Assembly: GCA_031216915.1 (NCBI GenBank)
Contig: CM062289.1
Span: 392,176,674 to 392,240,673 of the forward strand
DNA: 64,000 nucleotides
Direction of reading: 5' to 3'
Origin: Pictodentalium vernedei
Taxonomy: Eukaryota > Mollusca > Scaphopoda > Dentaliida > Dentaliidae
Shown: positions 31,876-42,969 of the stretch, piece by piece
Numbering within the stretch: position 1 is the stretch's first letter
Layout of the letters: every line of letters begins with the position of its first letter
Notes under the pieces: model-generated
The model's database searches: none
Told to the model about the DNA's origin: nothing
The model's input: only the letters and a program-made list of their open reading frames with translations
Program-made: the position numbers and the translations under genes

Positions 31876-32877
31876 TAGCCCAACTGTTTACAGTGAGGGC
31901 TATAGTAATGACTTTTGTCCGTCCGTCCATCTGTCTGTCCGTCCGTCCATCCATTCGTTAGTCCGTCCATCTGTCCATCTGTTCACTTTTAGAGTTTTAG
32001 TTAAAGTTTTTTACTGAAGGTTCAAGTGGGTTTTTTTTTTTTTTTTTTCTTTTTGTTCCTGTTTAGTTGACATTTGGAGTTTTGGTTAAAGTTTGTGGTT
32101 AAAATTATTTATTCAACCTTCAAGTACAGGCTACATCTGGTAGTTTTTGTCTGATCGTCACAAAATTTCATATGCTGGTTTTAGGTCATGTCTACATGAG
32201 AACGTCCCCTTTTGGTCGTGATCGGTCAACCGCTATGGCTGCCCGAACCCAAAACCCGAAAACCATTAGCACAGTCTACAGGTTGTATTTATGAAGGGAT
32301 TTTATTGCAACTTTATAGAATAATGCCTCTGTATAATGCCTAGATGAGAACGTCCCTGTTTGAGCATGATCTGTCAACCATGATGGCTGACCAAGCCCGA
32401 AACCCAAAAACTTTTAGCACAGTCTGCAGGTCATGTTTAATATGGACGAAATTCATTGTAACTTGATACGATGACTCCGTATGATGTCTACATGAGAATT
32501 TCCCCATTTGGGCGTAGTCTATCAACCGTCACGACTGCCCGAGCCCAAAACCCGAAAACCTTTAGCACAGTCTACAGGTCATATTTATGGAGGGATTTCA
32601 TTGTAACTTGCTCGATTGACTTCATATAATGTCTACATGAGAAAGTCCCCTTTTGGACGTGATTGGGCAACTGTGATGGCTACAGGTGCCCGAAGCCCGA
32701 AAACCTTCAGCACAGTCAACAGGTCATATTTATGAAGGGATTTCATTGTAACTTCATAGGATCAATCCACATGATGCCCAGATGAGAATGTCCCCTTTTG
32801 GTTTTGATCATTCAGCCATGATGGCTGCCCGAAAACCTTTAGCACAGCCTACAGGTCTTATTTATGGAGGGATTTCA

Positions 32878-33375
32878 TTATTCCCCCGAAAAAAATTTGG
32901 GGGAATCTAGCCGTGACGTTGTCCATCTGTCCGTCTGTCTGTCTGTCTGTCCGTCCGGGCATAGACGGAATTCGTGTCCGCTCCATAACTTCTTACAGCC
33001 TTCAAGGATATTAACTGGTAGAGTGCTGGAAGCCCTATTTTGGGCTTTACTAAAAGTGACAGGCAATAACTGTCTGTAGCTACATTCTGCCTGAGGAAGC
33101 CTTTATTGTCCCTGATATGAATCAGATTTTTTATACAATACTTTGCTCTCTGACATTTAATTGGATAGTGCCTATAAGGCACTATCCAATTAAATGTAAT
33201 AGAGCAGTATATGATGAGCTTTGATTTGTTGTAAGAAAAAACTCAGCACTTTACCAGTTAATGACACTTGGTATTATTATTGCCCACAACCAGAGGGTGT
33301 GTCGCGAATAAGGTTGGAATGGCTATCAAGGCTTTTTTCGGGGGAATCAGCCACCCTTTGGTGGCCATCCTCTAG
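32878..33375 (+). mobile_element. Helitron-like non-autonomous element, family HLE-f, nested
   Basis: The 5' hairpin ATTCCCCCGAA...TTTGGGGGAAT is followed by CTAGCC and a GTCC/GTCT microsatellite. It ends TTTTTCGGGGGAAT (an inverted echo of the 5' end), the hairpin GCCACCCTTTGGTGGC and CATCCTCTAG. It splits the sequence tttcattgtaac of the surrounding 147-bp unit, leaving tttca before it and ttgtaac after it. No target duplication is needed, and insertion between A/T or T/T fits equally. It contains a TTAA MITE. Confidence 0.65.
33011..33261. mobile_element. TTAA-flanked foldback MITE, family F4, nested in HLE-f
   Basis: TTAA-CTGGTAGAGTGCTGGAAGCC is on the left and CAGCACTTTACCAG-TTAA on the right. 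It holds a perfect palindrome with 21-bp arms (33153-33173 and 33177-33197) and a 3-base loop. It is the same family as 53229-54659. Confidence 0.65.
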
Positions 33376-33679
33376 TTGTAACTTGATAGGTTGACTTCAT
33401 AAAATGTCTAGATGAGAACGTCCCCTTTTGGGCAACTGTGACGACAACAGAGGCCCAAAGCCCGAAAACCTTTAGAATATTCCGCAGGCCATAATTATGA
33501 AGGGATTTCATTGTAACTTGGTAGGATGACTCCAAGTTTGTGGTTAAAAACCCAGACAAACCCTTCCACCCCCCCCCCCCCCCAATGCGGAACCTTTTTT
33601 TAAACTTACGTAACCCCCTCCCCCCCCTCCACCGGGGGCCAATTAGGCACTTTTTTTTTTCTTTCGTCAAAAATGCTTG

Positions 33680-33980
33680 TTTATTTTATTTATTTATTTA
33701 TTTATTGGTGTTTAAGGTCACATATTTATGCACAATGGCTAATCATGAGCGTGACAGTTTTACGGGTGGAGGAAGCCGGAGTACCCGGAGAGAACCACCG
33801 AGCAACGACGAGCAGCTGCCAGCTCCCCAACATCGTAACTCCGCACTGCAGCACAGGCAGGGTTAGATTAGTTGAAGACATGCGTACCATCGACGTGCAG
33901 TACGCCTTAGTACACGGCGTCATCGTGCCCCCATGTGGGCAATGGAGATGAAGTGTCTTGCCCAAGGACACAACGCGGTA
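33680..33980 (-). mobile_element. SINE with (TAAA)n tail and 11-bp target duplication
   Basis: Read on the minus strand it starts near gcgttgtgtccttgggcaag, carries ggttctctccgggtactccg and gcttcctccacccg (blocks common in marine-invertebrate SINEs), and ends in (TAAA)n at 33681-33706. It is flanked by the direct repeat AAAAATGCTTG at 33669-33679 and 33981-33991. The host unit exists uninterrupted nearby (aaaaatgcttttttacag near 34130). Confidence 0.6.
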
Positions 33981-34991
33981 AAAAATGCTTGCTTACAGTT
34001 TCGGTTAAAAACCCAGACAAACACCACTGCCCCGCCCCAATTCCAATTAGGCATTTTTTTTTATTTTCCCCAATATGCATTTTGAACTATTTACAGTCAC
34101 TACATGCAGAACCTTTTTTTTCCTTTTGTCAAAAATGCTTTTTTACAGTTTTGTGGTTAAAAATCCAGACAGAAATTATCACCCCCTTCCCTCCCCCCCC
34201 CCCCCCCCCCCTCCCCAATTAGGCATTTTTTTTGTTTTCTTTCCTCGGATATGCATTTTGAACTATTTACAGTCACTACATGTGGAACCTTTTTTTAAAC
34301 TCACATAACAAAACCCTTCCACACACCCCCTCCCCCCACCCCCCAGGGGGCCAATTAGGCACTTTTTTTTCTTTTGTCAAAAATGCTTTTTTACAGTTTT
34401 GGTTAAAGTTTGTGGTTAAAAACCCAGACAAACACCACCACCCACCCCCCACCCCCACCTTCACCCCCATGGTGCCAGTTAGGTATTTTCTTTTTTCTCT
34501 GTTCAAAATGCATTCTGAAGGATTTGGACTGACCACATGTGGAAAAAAAAATGGGCTCCTCCTCACCCAGGGCCATTCATGCAATTTTTTTTCTTTGGTA
34601 CAAAATGCATTTTTAGTCAAGTTTATAGTCAGGGCAAAAGTCATGACTTTCGTCCATCCATCTGTCAGTCCATCCATCTATCCATCTGTCAGTGAAGAAT
34701 TGGTTTCCGACTGATAACTCCAGTTTGGATTATTTGATTTCAACCAAAATTGATATGTGTATTTTCCAGCTAGTAATACAGGCCCCCACCAACACACACA
34801 CACAAATGTGTCACTTAGGCAATTATTCCCAAAATGCATTTTGAAGGGTTGGGAGTTATTACATGCAAAAAAGAAAATTGACTCATATAGCCCAACATTA
34901 CTTTATGTACTGCATCTTTAATCCTTTACCTAACACAAGTTGAAGCCAACAGTACAAATTATTTTTCTGAAACATCAGATTTTTCATTTTT

Positions 34992-37283
34992 AGCTCAACT
35001 TTGACGAAGTCAAATTTGAGCTATTGTCATGGCCCGTCGTCCGTCGTCCGTCTGTCCATCCGGGCAGACATATGGGGGTTTAGGTGGCTATTTGTTGGTA
35101 GAAATGGGGGTTAGGTGACTACTGCAATTTATGTGACTAGTCACATAGTTAAATGTCATTATTCTAGGGTGAGGTTTAGAGTTGGGGTGGGGTGGGGTTA
35201 GGGTCAGTAAAGGGTAGGGTTAGGGTTTGCTACCACCCCAAAAATTTTTCACTCAAAAAGTTGTTTTAATACAATGGACATGCATTTTAGTTAAAATAGA
35301 CTAGGAATATATTGAATTTTCATTAGTCTAGGGTGGGGTTTAGAATTGGGAGTGGGGGGAGTACGTTTAGGGTCAGTAAAGGGTAGGGTCAGGGTTTGCT
35401 ACCACCCCAAAAATATTCCCCAAAATCACTTGTTTTAATATAATGGACATGCATTTTATTGTAGTCCCATAAAAATAGCCACATAACTACCAATTTGTTA
35501 GGACGTCTGTCCGTCTGTCCGTACGTCAACAATTGGCTATGGCTCGGGCTAGAGGTCGTATTTATGAACCGATCTTTACGAAACTTCTTGTGTACCTTTG
35601 TTATGACCCTGGGATGGGAACGAGTGTTTTTAGGTGTGGTCCGAAATTCAAGATGGCTGCCAGCGGCCATTTTGTACCGATGATGCAAAAATCAGTTTTT
35701 TGTACAGAACTTCTGTATGAAAGTTCTGATTTGAATAAAGTTTTGTATAAATGTTTAGTACCATGGGATACATCACATATAATACGGGTTTTTTTCTCGT
35801 GCGTAAATTATGCAAATTAGACTGACTTTGATTTATTTAGTGTTACTTTCAGAGCTGTAAGTGCCAAGCTGCTATGGCTCGGGCTAGAGGCCGTATTTAT
35901 GAACCAATCTTTACGAAACTTCTTGGGTACCTTTGTTATGACCCTGGGATGGGAACGAGTGTTTTTGGGTGTGGTCCGAAATTCAAGATGGCTGCCAGTG
36001 GCCATTTTGTACCGATGATGCAAAAATCAGTTTTTTGTACAGTACTTCTGTATGAAAGTTCTGATTTGAATAAAGTTTTGTATAAATGTATAGTACAATG
36101 GGATACATCACATATAATACGGGTTTTTTTCTCGTGCGTAAATTATGCAAATTAGACTAACTTTGATTTATTTAGTGTTACTTTCAGAGCTGTAAGTGCC
36201 AAGCTGCTATGGCTCGGGCTAGAGGCCGTATTTATGAACCAATCTTTACGAAACTTCTTGGGTACCTTTGTTATGACCGTGGGACGAGAACGAGTGTTTT
36301 TGGGTGCAGTCCCAAATTCCAGATGGCTGCCAGCAGCCATTTTGTACCAACGATGCCGAAATCTGTTTTTTGTACAGAACTTCCATATGAAAGCTCTGAT
36401 TTGAATAATTTTTTGTATGAATGTTTAGTACCATGGGATACATTACATATATCACAGGTTTTTTTCTTGTGCGTAAATTATGCAAATTAGCCTAACTTTG
36501 ATTTATTTAGTGTTACTTTCAGCACTGTGAGTGCAAATCCCAATACGGCTCGGGCTAGAGGCCGTATTTATGAACCGATCTTCACGAAACTTCTTGGGTA
36601 CCTTTGTTATCACTGTGGGACAAGAAGGAGTGTTTTGGGGTCCAGTCTGAAATTCAAGATGGCCGCTAGCAGCCATTTTGTTCAAAATTAAGTGCAATCA
36701 GATTTTTGCGCAGAACTTCCAAATGAAAGATCTGATTTGAATAAATTTTTGTATGAATGTTTAGTACCATGGGATACATTACATATAATACAGAGTTTTT
36801 CTCGTGAATAAATTATGCAAATTAGGGGTCCGGGTGGGACTTAGAAAATTTTGGCCCAAAATCCGGAAATTAGTTTTTTGGTTTTTTATGCGTTTTGGTC
36901 AATTTTAAGACAAAAAAAAATAAATTTTTTTTACACTGAAAATTTGGGGTCCGGGTGGGACTTAGAAAATTTTGGACCAAAATCCAGAAATTAGTTTTTT
37001 GTGTTTTGATGCATTTTGGTCAATTTTAAGAAGAAGAAGAAAAAATTTTAGTCTGAAAATATTTTGTTTGGGACTGAAAATTTCCACACAAAAATAATAA
37101 TCTACAATGATTGGTCTTAATCTGTAGTCCATTACAGTCACCTTGTAATTCTTTTATTATTGTTGACTGGGCCAAAACAAATACTAATTCCTGTCATATT
37201 CATTATTCAGTTGTCTTGGTCACAGCAAGTACTAATTCCTGTCATATCCAAGTTGAGCTACAGAGTCATTGACTCTTTCATTT
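34992..37283 (+). mobile_element. Helitron-like non-autonomous element, family HLE-a, copy 3
   Basis: The 5' end is AGCTCAACTTTGACGAAG then TCAAATTTGAGCTATTGTC, followed by a GTCC microsatellite (35036-35068). The core carries four units of 335 bp (landmark gaaacttctt at 35580, 35915, 36250 and 36585) homologous to those of copy 1, plus G-rich duplicated leader blocks (35095-35430). The end is AAGTTGAGCTAC, the hairpin AGAGTCATTGACTCT and TTCATT. The last ~430 bp contain a two-fold repeat of ggtccgggtgggacttag. Confidence 0.6.
35420..36830 (+). repeat. 335-bp minisatellite, about 4 units
   Basis: Each unit reads ggctcgggctagaggccg, tatttatgaaccgatcttta, gggtacctttgttatgac, aaattcaagatggctgccag and gtttagtaccatgggata. 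The period is constant at 335 bp. The reading frame happens to stay open over each unit, but the encoded peptide has no recognisable fold. Confidence 0.88.
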
Positions 37284-37629
37284 ATTTACTTCTAACCATG
37301 GCTTATTACTCCTTATTGGAACAAGCTCATCATGTTTGTTCCATTAATAGGTCATGAGGTATGTTTTGAAGTAGAGAAATGAAAAAATAAAATTTGAATA
37401 GCAAATTTTGTATATCACGAGTGCAGATATGGCAGATTCGTCAGGTAAACTGTTAACAAAAAATGGCTCTGACTATTTTGCATCTAAGCTTTGCCATTCC
37501 TGGGACAGTCGGGCTGCATGCGTGACATCACTCTAGTTTTATTTTGGGCTGGTGACTGCATAGATCTTGTCTGCATTGCATGGAATAATGGAGTTGAAAT
37601 TTGTGAAGAAAGAATGGGGAGACATTTGG
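37284..37629. other. Remnant of an F1-like foldback; otherwise no gene
   Basis: accatggcttattactcc and ggaacaagctcatcatg resemble a decayed F1 palindrome. An open + strand stretch at about 37491-37629 runs into DIRS copy E and has no recognisable motif. Confidence 0.3.
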
Positions 37630-37879
37630 AATTTCTTATCAACCTACCTTACAATTGTTTATTACAGGCTTGCACTACAGTGGAAGACCCTAACTCGGAA
37701 AATATAGTCTCTATTTTGATCTTTCCCAAGAGATTTTGGAAAGAAAAGTGGTGCAAAAGTACCACGAAAAAATAAGCCAAAACTGGGTCGAGCACCATCA
37801 GCGCACACCCAGTAGGGGACGCTTCTCTCTTAGTACAATTCCACGACTTCCAGAAACCAGTGTGCAAGGCAGTCATCAA
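37630..37879 (+). repeat. Left inverted terminal repeat, DIRS copy E
   Basis: It starts aatttcttatcaacctacc. The inverted partner is at 42711-42969; shared blocks include gcttgcactacagtggaag and gtacaattccacgacttcc. Confidence 0.8.
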
Positions 37880-38419
37880 TGAATCATTCTTTTTTTCTTC
37901 CGCTGTCCAAGATTGACATGCAGCCATTTGTATTACGAAACAGTGATAATTCAACTCGTCGATAATGGTTTTATGTGACTGGAATTATGGATCTGAGGAT
38001 CATATAATAACAGGACTGTGTTTTATATATTCTCGTTATTATTTTCAACCACATTTTCATTGTATTTTATATATTTTCCTTGTTGCGCATGACTTTTGCA
38101 TAGTGCGGTTCAGACATAAAATTTTTCGGTTGATAAATTTTATTATTATTGGAGTTAGGTGTCAATGGGGGACTGTATGGACAGGTTTTCTCCACTTTGT
38201 TTAGGGCAGAATTTCTATTTTTTAGGTCCCTGTCTGCTGTCTGGGTTCAGTTGTGTTTCCACCGGTACTTTTTCTGCCACCTTTCTCTCATAGTTGGGGA
38301 TGTTCTTCTACTTTCTATATCTGTTGAGTTCACCTTTTTCTTCTACTGCTCTCACCTCTGTTATGTCCAGTATAGTTCCTTTAGGGCAATGCCTTTTTCC
38401 CTCACTTTGGTGCATTATT

Positions 38420-40650
38420 GTGGCCATTCAGGGGGGAGGGAGGGAACGCTTTCGTTTCGGGGCCTCTTGACACGACCACACCTGTTGAGAGTTATACCCC
38501 CTCCAGGGGGTGAATGCTGTCGTTTCGGGGGTCTCCTGACACGACCATGTCTGGTGAGCATTATACCCCCTCCATGGGGGATGTGCAGTTTTTAACCGTG
38601 GTGGATACTGCAGAAGCTGTTGAGTTGTCTGGTGAGGAGATGCCTGGTTCCGGGACTATGGTCCCTCTCCAGTCGACATCTGAGGCTGTCACTAGGGTTG
38701 TGACTCCTGCTTTGGAGGCCAAGCTCGGTTGCTGTCTCCCCTTTTCCGCCAGTTTCAGCAGCTCCTGTTGTATCTGCTGCTACTGCTGTTCCATCTGCAA
38801 CGTCATCAGTCACCATTTCAGCCAGCCTCGTCTTATCCCTGCAGGGGTCTGCAGCGATGTCTGGTAGTGTGGATGTGGGGTATTGGCCTCGGCTTTCCCT
38901 GACTTCAACTTGGCAAAGTCGGAAGTGGTTGCCGAATGAACCCTCTGCTGTGGCCTCTCCTTCTTTGAGCACAGCAGTTTTATCCCTGCAGGGGTCTGCA
39001 GAGGTGTCTGGTAGTGTAGACGTGGGGTATTGGCCTCAGCCTCCCCTGACTTCAACTTGGCGAAGTCGGAAGTGGCTGCCGACCGAACCCCCTGCTGTGT
39101 GCTCTCAGCCGTTGAGCACAGCAGTTTTATCCCTGCAGGGGTCTGCAGAGATGTCTGGTAGTGTAGACGTGGGGTATCAGCCTCAGCCTTCCCTGACTTC
39201 AACTCGGCGAAGTCGGAAGGGGCTGCCGGCCGAACCCTCTACTGTGGTCTCTCAGCCATCGAGTATCGCAATTTTCATGGTGGGGGTTACCATGGGACCA
39301 ACGCTTTTTGTGCAGCCTGGACCTTCTGTCCGCAGAGGTCTGTGACGACTCTCCTGAGTTTCCGCTCTGTAGATCCTCAGGGTATGTCATACCCCTATAC
39401 ACATCTGCCTTCAGATGTTTCGGCTGCAGCCCATCGCCCCGTGTCGGGTGTATTTAAGGATTGTGACCCTTCGCTGGTTAAATGGGTCAGGAGTGAAGCC
39501 ACTTTGTCAGTTCGTTCCCATGTCGTACCGGCCAACACAGTCAGTGAGCTTAGGGAGGCCCTCTCCTTGCTCACTTAGGTTCTGTCCAAGAGCCTTTTCA
39601 GTTGCTTCCAGCGAGGCTACGAGTGACTTCTGGGTGCCCCCTGTGGCGCCACCTCCCAGGATTGGAAACAGGCCGCTTTCTGATCCCCCTTGTGTACCGA
39701 CACCATGGGAGGCATTGGCTGGTTTGCTCATGATGGGCTATGTGTCTTCCGACTCGGGGGATGAGTCCAACATACCTGACGTCGAGAGCCAACAGTCTTC
39801 TGACTTGGGGGCAGCAGCTCTTGATCTTGTGTTTGGGTTCCTTCCAGATCTCAAATCGTCAAACTAGCCAACAGTGTCAGCCCAGCTGCGATCATCGGTC
39901 GCGTGCCTACAGCCTGTGGAGCAACCTGCTTATGGGTGCCTTCGACCGTTCCTGTCGGTACAGGTGGTTGAATCATTTACAGCTTTGGACTCTTAAGCTG
40001 TGTTCCAATGCTATGAAGACGCCGTTCTTCATCAGAGTTGACACTTTTTTGCCTCCGGTGCATTATCATTCCTATGATTCCGCCAATCCGTCAGTCTGCC
40101 AGACTTTGACAGTCTTGGATCAGTACTCTGACTCCCAAGCCAAGCCAGCCGTTTTTCATATGGAGACTCTGGAGTCCATATTGGGCTTATCGAGAGAGAT
40201 GCTGGAATGCTTTCTCTCTCCAATCACGTCGTCTCTGGTTTGCTGCTTATCTGCCCCCAGATAAGTTTGACGACGTACAGGCTCTTTTGTGTGTGCTGTA
40301 CAAGGTGCTCATGCATCTTCTCACACGCATGCCTGTAACACGGCTAACTTGGAATTAGTTCGCAGGGACTCTGTGCTGGACATAAGCCGTTTCCTTCTTG
40401 AGGGGCAGCATGCTGCTCTTCGATCTGCTTCTTCGGTGGGTCCGCAACTATTCCATGGTTCTGTGGCGACGGTCCGGGATGACTCCCTATGTCATTCCAT
40501 AGATCAGCTGCTGCTTCGTCAGCTTGATCAGCCTTCTTTTGGAGGCCGTCCAAAGCCTAACAAGTACCCTTCTGCTTCCTCTGTGGAGCCAAGGGCTGAT
40601 CCTCCTGCTGCTGCTTCTGCTTACTCACAGGGTAAGGGTAGGCATCGGCA
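38420..40650 (+). pseudogene. Gag-like region of DIRS copy E
   Basis: Ser/Thr/Pro-rich and broken. By position and composition it replaces the Gag-like frame, but I see no convincing motif match to the Gag of copy B, apart from a distant likeness in ELVRRDSVLDISRFLL. It contains a 49-residue tandem repeat. Fossil sequence. Confidence 0.55.
38826..39270 (+). repeat. 147-bp in-frame tandem repeat, three units
   Basis: The landmark tatccctgcaggggtctgca recurs at 38834, 38981 and 39128. The period of 147 bp equals 49 codons, so the protein repeats too (GSAEVSGSVDVGYWPQP, then RSRKWLPTEPPAV). Confidence 0.85.
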
Positions 40651-40679
40651 GTAGTCACCTCGATTTGTCCCAAGTTGAG

Positions 40680-42340
40680 GCATCCAACTCAGTCGAGAGT
40701 GCCTCTTCCAACACAAGTCCCTTTCAATGTTACACGTTGGGAATTTTTGATCATGGCGATGGGCAATCTCTGGTCAAAGGGGGCAATCAATGTCATCAGG
40801 AACATTCATTCATTGGGATTTTATTCCCTCCTGTTCTTGGTGCCGAAGAAGGATGGCCAACTCCGTCAGGTTATCGATCTGACTATCCTGACCCAGTTTC
40901 AGCATGGAGGCTTTCAGGTCGATTCTCCGCTCCATTCACCAGGGAGTTTTCCAGTTCAAGGCCATACCCTTCGGCCTTGACCTGGATCCTTGGGCCTTTA
41001 CCCGCCTGATGTCGCATGTGTTAGCCTTACATTGCACACAGTCCAGGCTGTCTTCTTCGGCATATCTAGATGATATCCTCTAGAGGCATTCCAATGCTGC
41101 CTTTCTGGAGTTGAATGTCTTCACACTGTTGAGCCTGCTCATGTCAGTAGGATTCAGAGTCAACGAGGAGAAGTCGGACCTGGTCCCTTCTTTGTTGTTT
41201 TGTCATCTAGGGATGGGCTTCCCTACTCAGCTTGATATGGTGGCGGTTTCCCGGCAAGGGCTGTGATTTTCTCAGACTTTGCCCTGACTCTGTCCCAGTC
41301 CACGTCCGCAACAGCTCAGAGTCTTCCCCGGCTGCTCGGTCTCTGCGGTTCAGTGACGGATCTCATTCCTCTAGGTCGGGTGCATGTCAGACCTCTCCAA
41401 CACTTTCTGCTCAGTCATTGGAGACTGAATGTTGATCCTCTGGATCTGGTGCTTCAGTTCCGGAGTCTCTTCCTCGTCACCTTCTTCCCTGACGGATGTT
41501 CAGTGGATTATGCAGGGAGTTCTGTTGGACTTCCCCACGTCCGATCGTGTTCTGGCGGTAGTCGCCAGCGATCTCGGATGGGGTGTGATGTTGGATCCTC
41601 TAGGTCTCTCCCTTCACGGGTCATGGGACCAGGATCAAGCAGCTCTTCACATCAACCAGAAGGAGCTTCTTGCTCTTCTTCTGAGTTTCCGGCAATGGAT
41701 CCGCCACCTTTCAAATTACCAGGTCCTCCTGTTGTCCAACAATTCAACAGTGGTTGCTTACATTCGGAACCAGGGCAGCACGCACTATGTTCCCATGTAC
41801 GAATTGGTTCGGGATGTTCTACTGCTTGCTCAGGATGTCAATGCCGGAGAGGTGGTTCATCACATTCCTGGTCGTCTGAACGTCCTAGCCAACTCCCTGT
41901 CCCAACGGGGCAGGTTCTTTTCCACCGAGTGGATGCTCCACATGGCGGTGTTCCAGTAACTTTGCGATCTCTGGGGTCGTCCCCACATCGATCTCTTTGC
42001 GACTCGTTGGAAAAATCAGGTGGACACTTTCGTGTCCCCATGTCCAGATGCTCCTGGTCGACAGAAAATCTCTCCTCAATCCATTCTCGATGGATTTGTC
42101 TTGCTATTTGTGCAGCTTACACTCGTCTAGCGACTGGCGATGTTATTACCAATCATTTTTTGCCCACGAGGTGCGTGCATTGTCTACCTCTTGGGGTCCT
42201 CTGCCTGCTCCTGCAACTGCGACAGTTGCAGGAGCAGGCAGACAACCTTTGTACTATGGGCCCTCTTTCTTCTGCTCAGGCTGTTGTCTACCCCAGCCAT
42301 TCGGCTTCTTACAAGGTCAGTTCCAGCGCCTTGCAGTTAC
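40680..42340 (+). pseudogene. RT, RNase H and recombinase remnants of DIRS copy E
   Basis: RT blocks (SLLFLVPKKDGQLRQVIDLT and a YLDDIL-like sequence) are followed by RNase H (SDLGWGVMLDP, HINQKELLALLLSFRQW, SNNSTVVAYIRNQGSTHY, VHHIPGRLNVLANSLSQRG). A recombinase C-terminal stretch comes next (HEVRALSTSWG). It is broken in several places. Confidence 0.75.
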
Positions 42341-42517
42341 TGTCCTTTCTGTCTGTGCGTCACACAGAACCATATGCCTCATCTCTCATTGTCTTTTACT
42401 AATGTTTGTGATGCTATGGTTTGATAGACCTAGGGACCTCTTCCTCTGTCCACAGTTCCAGTGCAATTGGGTTATGTGTGGGTTGGTTATGTGATTCCCT
42501 CCATCCTATTGTCTATT

Positions 42518-42610
42518 CAGCCTGTAGTAAACAATTGTAAGGTAGGTTGATAAGAAATTTAAAATTTATAGTAAATTTCCTTTCTTATTATACCTACTGC
42601 AATTGTTTAC
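42518..42610. repeat. Internal complementary region, DIRS copy E
   Basis: cagcctgtagtaaacaattg through ttgataagaaatt is the reverse complement of the left end. taaaatttatagtaaattt through acctactgcaattgtttac is the reverse complement of the right end. Confidence 0.8.
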
Positions 42611-42710
42611 ATGGAGGCCCTCCCGTCTTCTTATTCGAGAAAGAATCCTTCCTCCCCGCTGATCACATAACTCCAATGTTGGCGGACTCAATAGTATGAT
42701 TCGTTAGTTA

Positions 42711-42969
42711 CTGCCTGCGTACTGGTTCCGGAAGTCATGGAATTGTACTAAGAGAAGAGCATCCCTTACTAGGTGTGCGCCGAAGGCACTCGACCTAGTT
42801 TTGGCTTATTTTTTCGTGGTGCTTTTGCACTACTTTTCTTTCCCAAATCTCTTGGGAAAGATCAAAATAGAGAGTATATTTTCTGAGTTAGGGTCTTCCA
42901 CTGTAGTGCAAGCCTGTAGTAAACAATTGCGGTAGGTATAATAAGACAGGCAATTTACTATAAAATTTA
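42711..42969 (-). repeat. Right inverted terminal repeat, DIRS copy E
   Basis: Inverted partner of 37630-37879, ending near actataaaattta. The right copy has its own terminal extension, as in the B family. Confidence 0.75.

Larger units (their letters stand above)
31876..34985 (+). mobile_element. Helitron-like array, family HLE-e (interrupted)
   Basis: It begins TAGCCCAACTGTTTACAGTG and AGGGCTATAGT, then has a GTCC/GTCT microsatellite (31918-31982). Units of about 147 bp follow (landmark gaaaacctttagcacag near 32258, 32406, 32554, 32700 and 32831, resuming after 33375). Further on come C-rich units (aaacccagacaaac...ccaattaggcac) to about 34600 and a second 5'-end-like stretch at 34605-34690. 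It is interrupted by HLE-f (32878-33375) and by a SINE (33680-33980). The 3' end is not certain. Confidence 0.4.
37630..42969 (+). mobile_element. DIRS-type retrotransposon, copy E (second family, broken)
   Basis: A 5.3-kb DIRS element of a family different from A-D, in sense orientation in the GNS intron. It has a left ITR (37630-37879), Gag-like sequence (about 38420-40650), RT and RNase H (about 40680-41960), recombinase remnant (about 41990-42340), internal complementary region (42518-42610) and right ITR (42711-42969). It is broken in many places and clearly older than copies B and C. The ends differ fully from those of the B family, but the plan is the same. Confidence 0.85.

Noticed and set aside
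33540-34714. Several proline- or phenylalanine-rich ORFs on both strands
   Set aside because: They come from C-runs and T-runs of a tandem repeat; no protein-like composition.
35165-35400. Telomere-like gggttaggg stretches
   Set aside because: Only a few TTAGGG-like units inside a G-rich duplicated leader of a minisatellite element; not a telomere or fusion site.
35420-36830. Repeated ORFs such as MARARGRIYEPIFTKLLGYLC
   Set aside because: They recur with the 335-bp minisatellite and its relatives at 11817-13606. The peptide has no known fold, and the units are intronic repeats.
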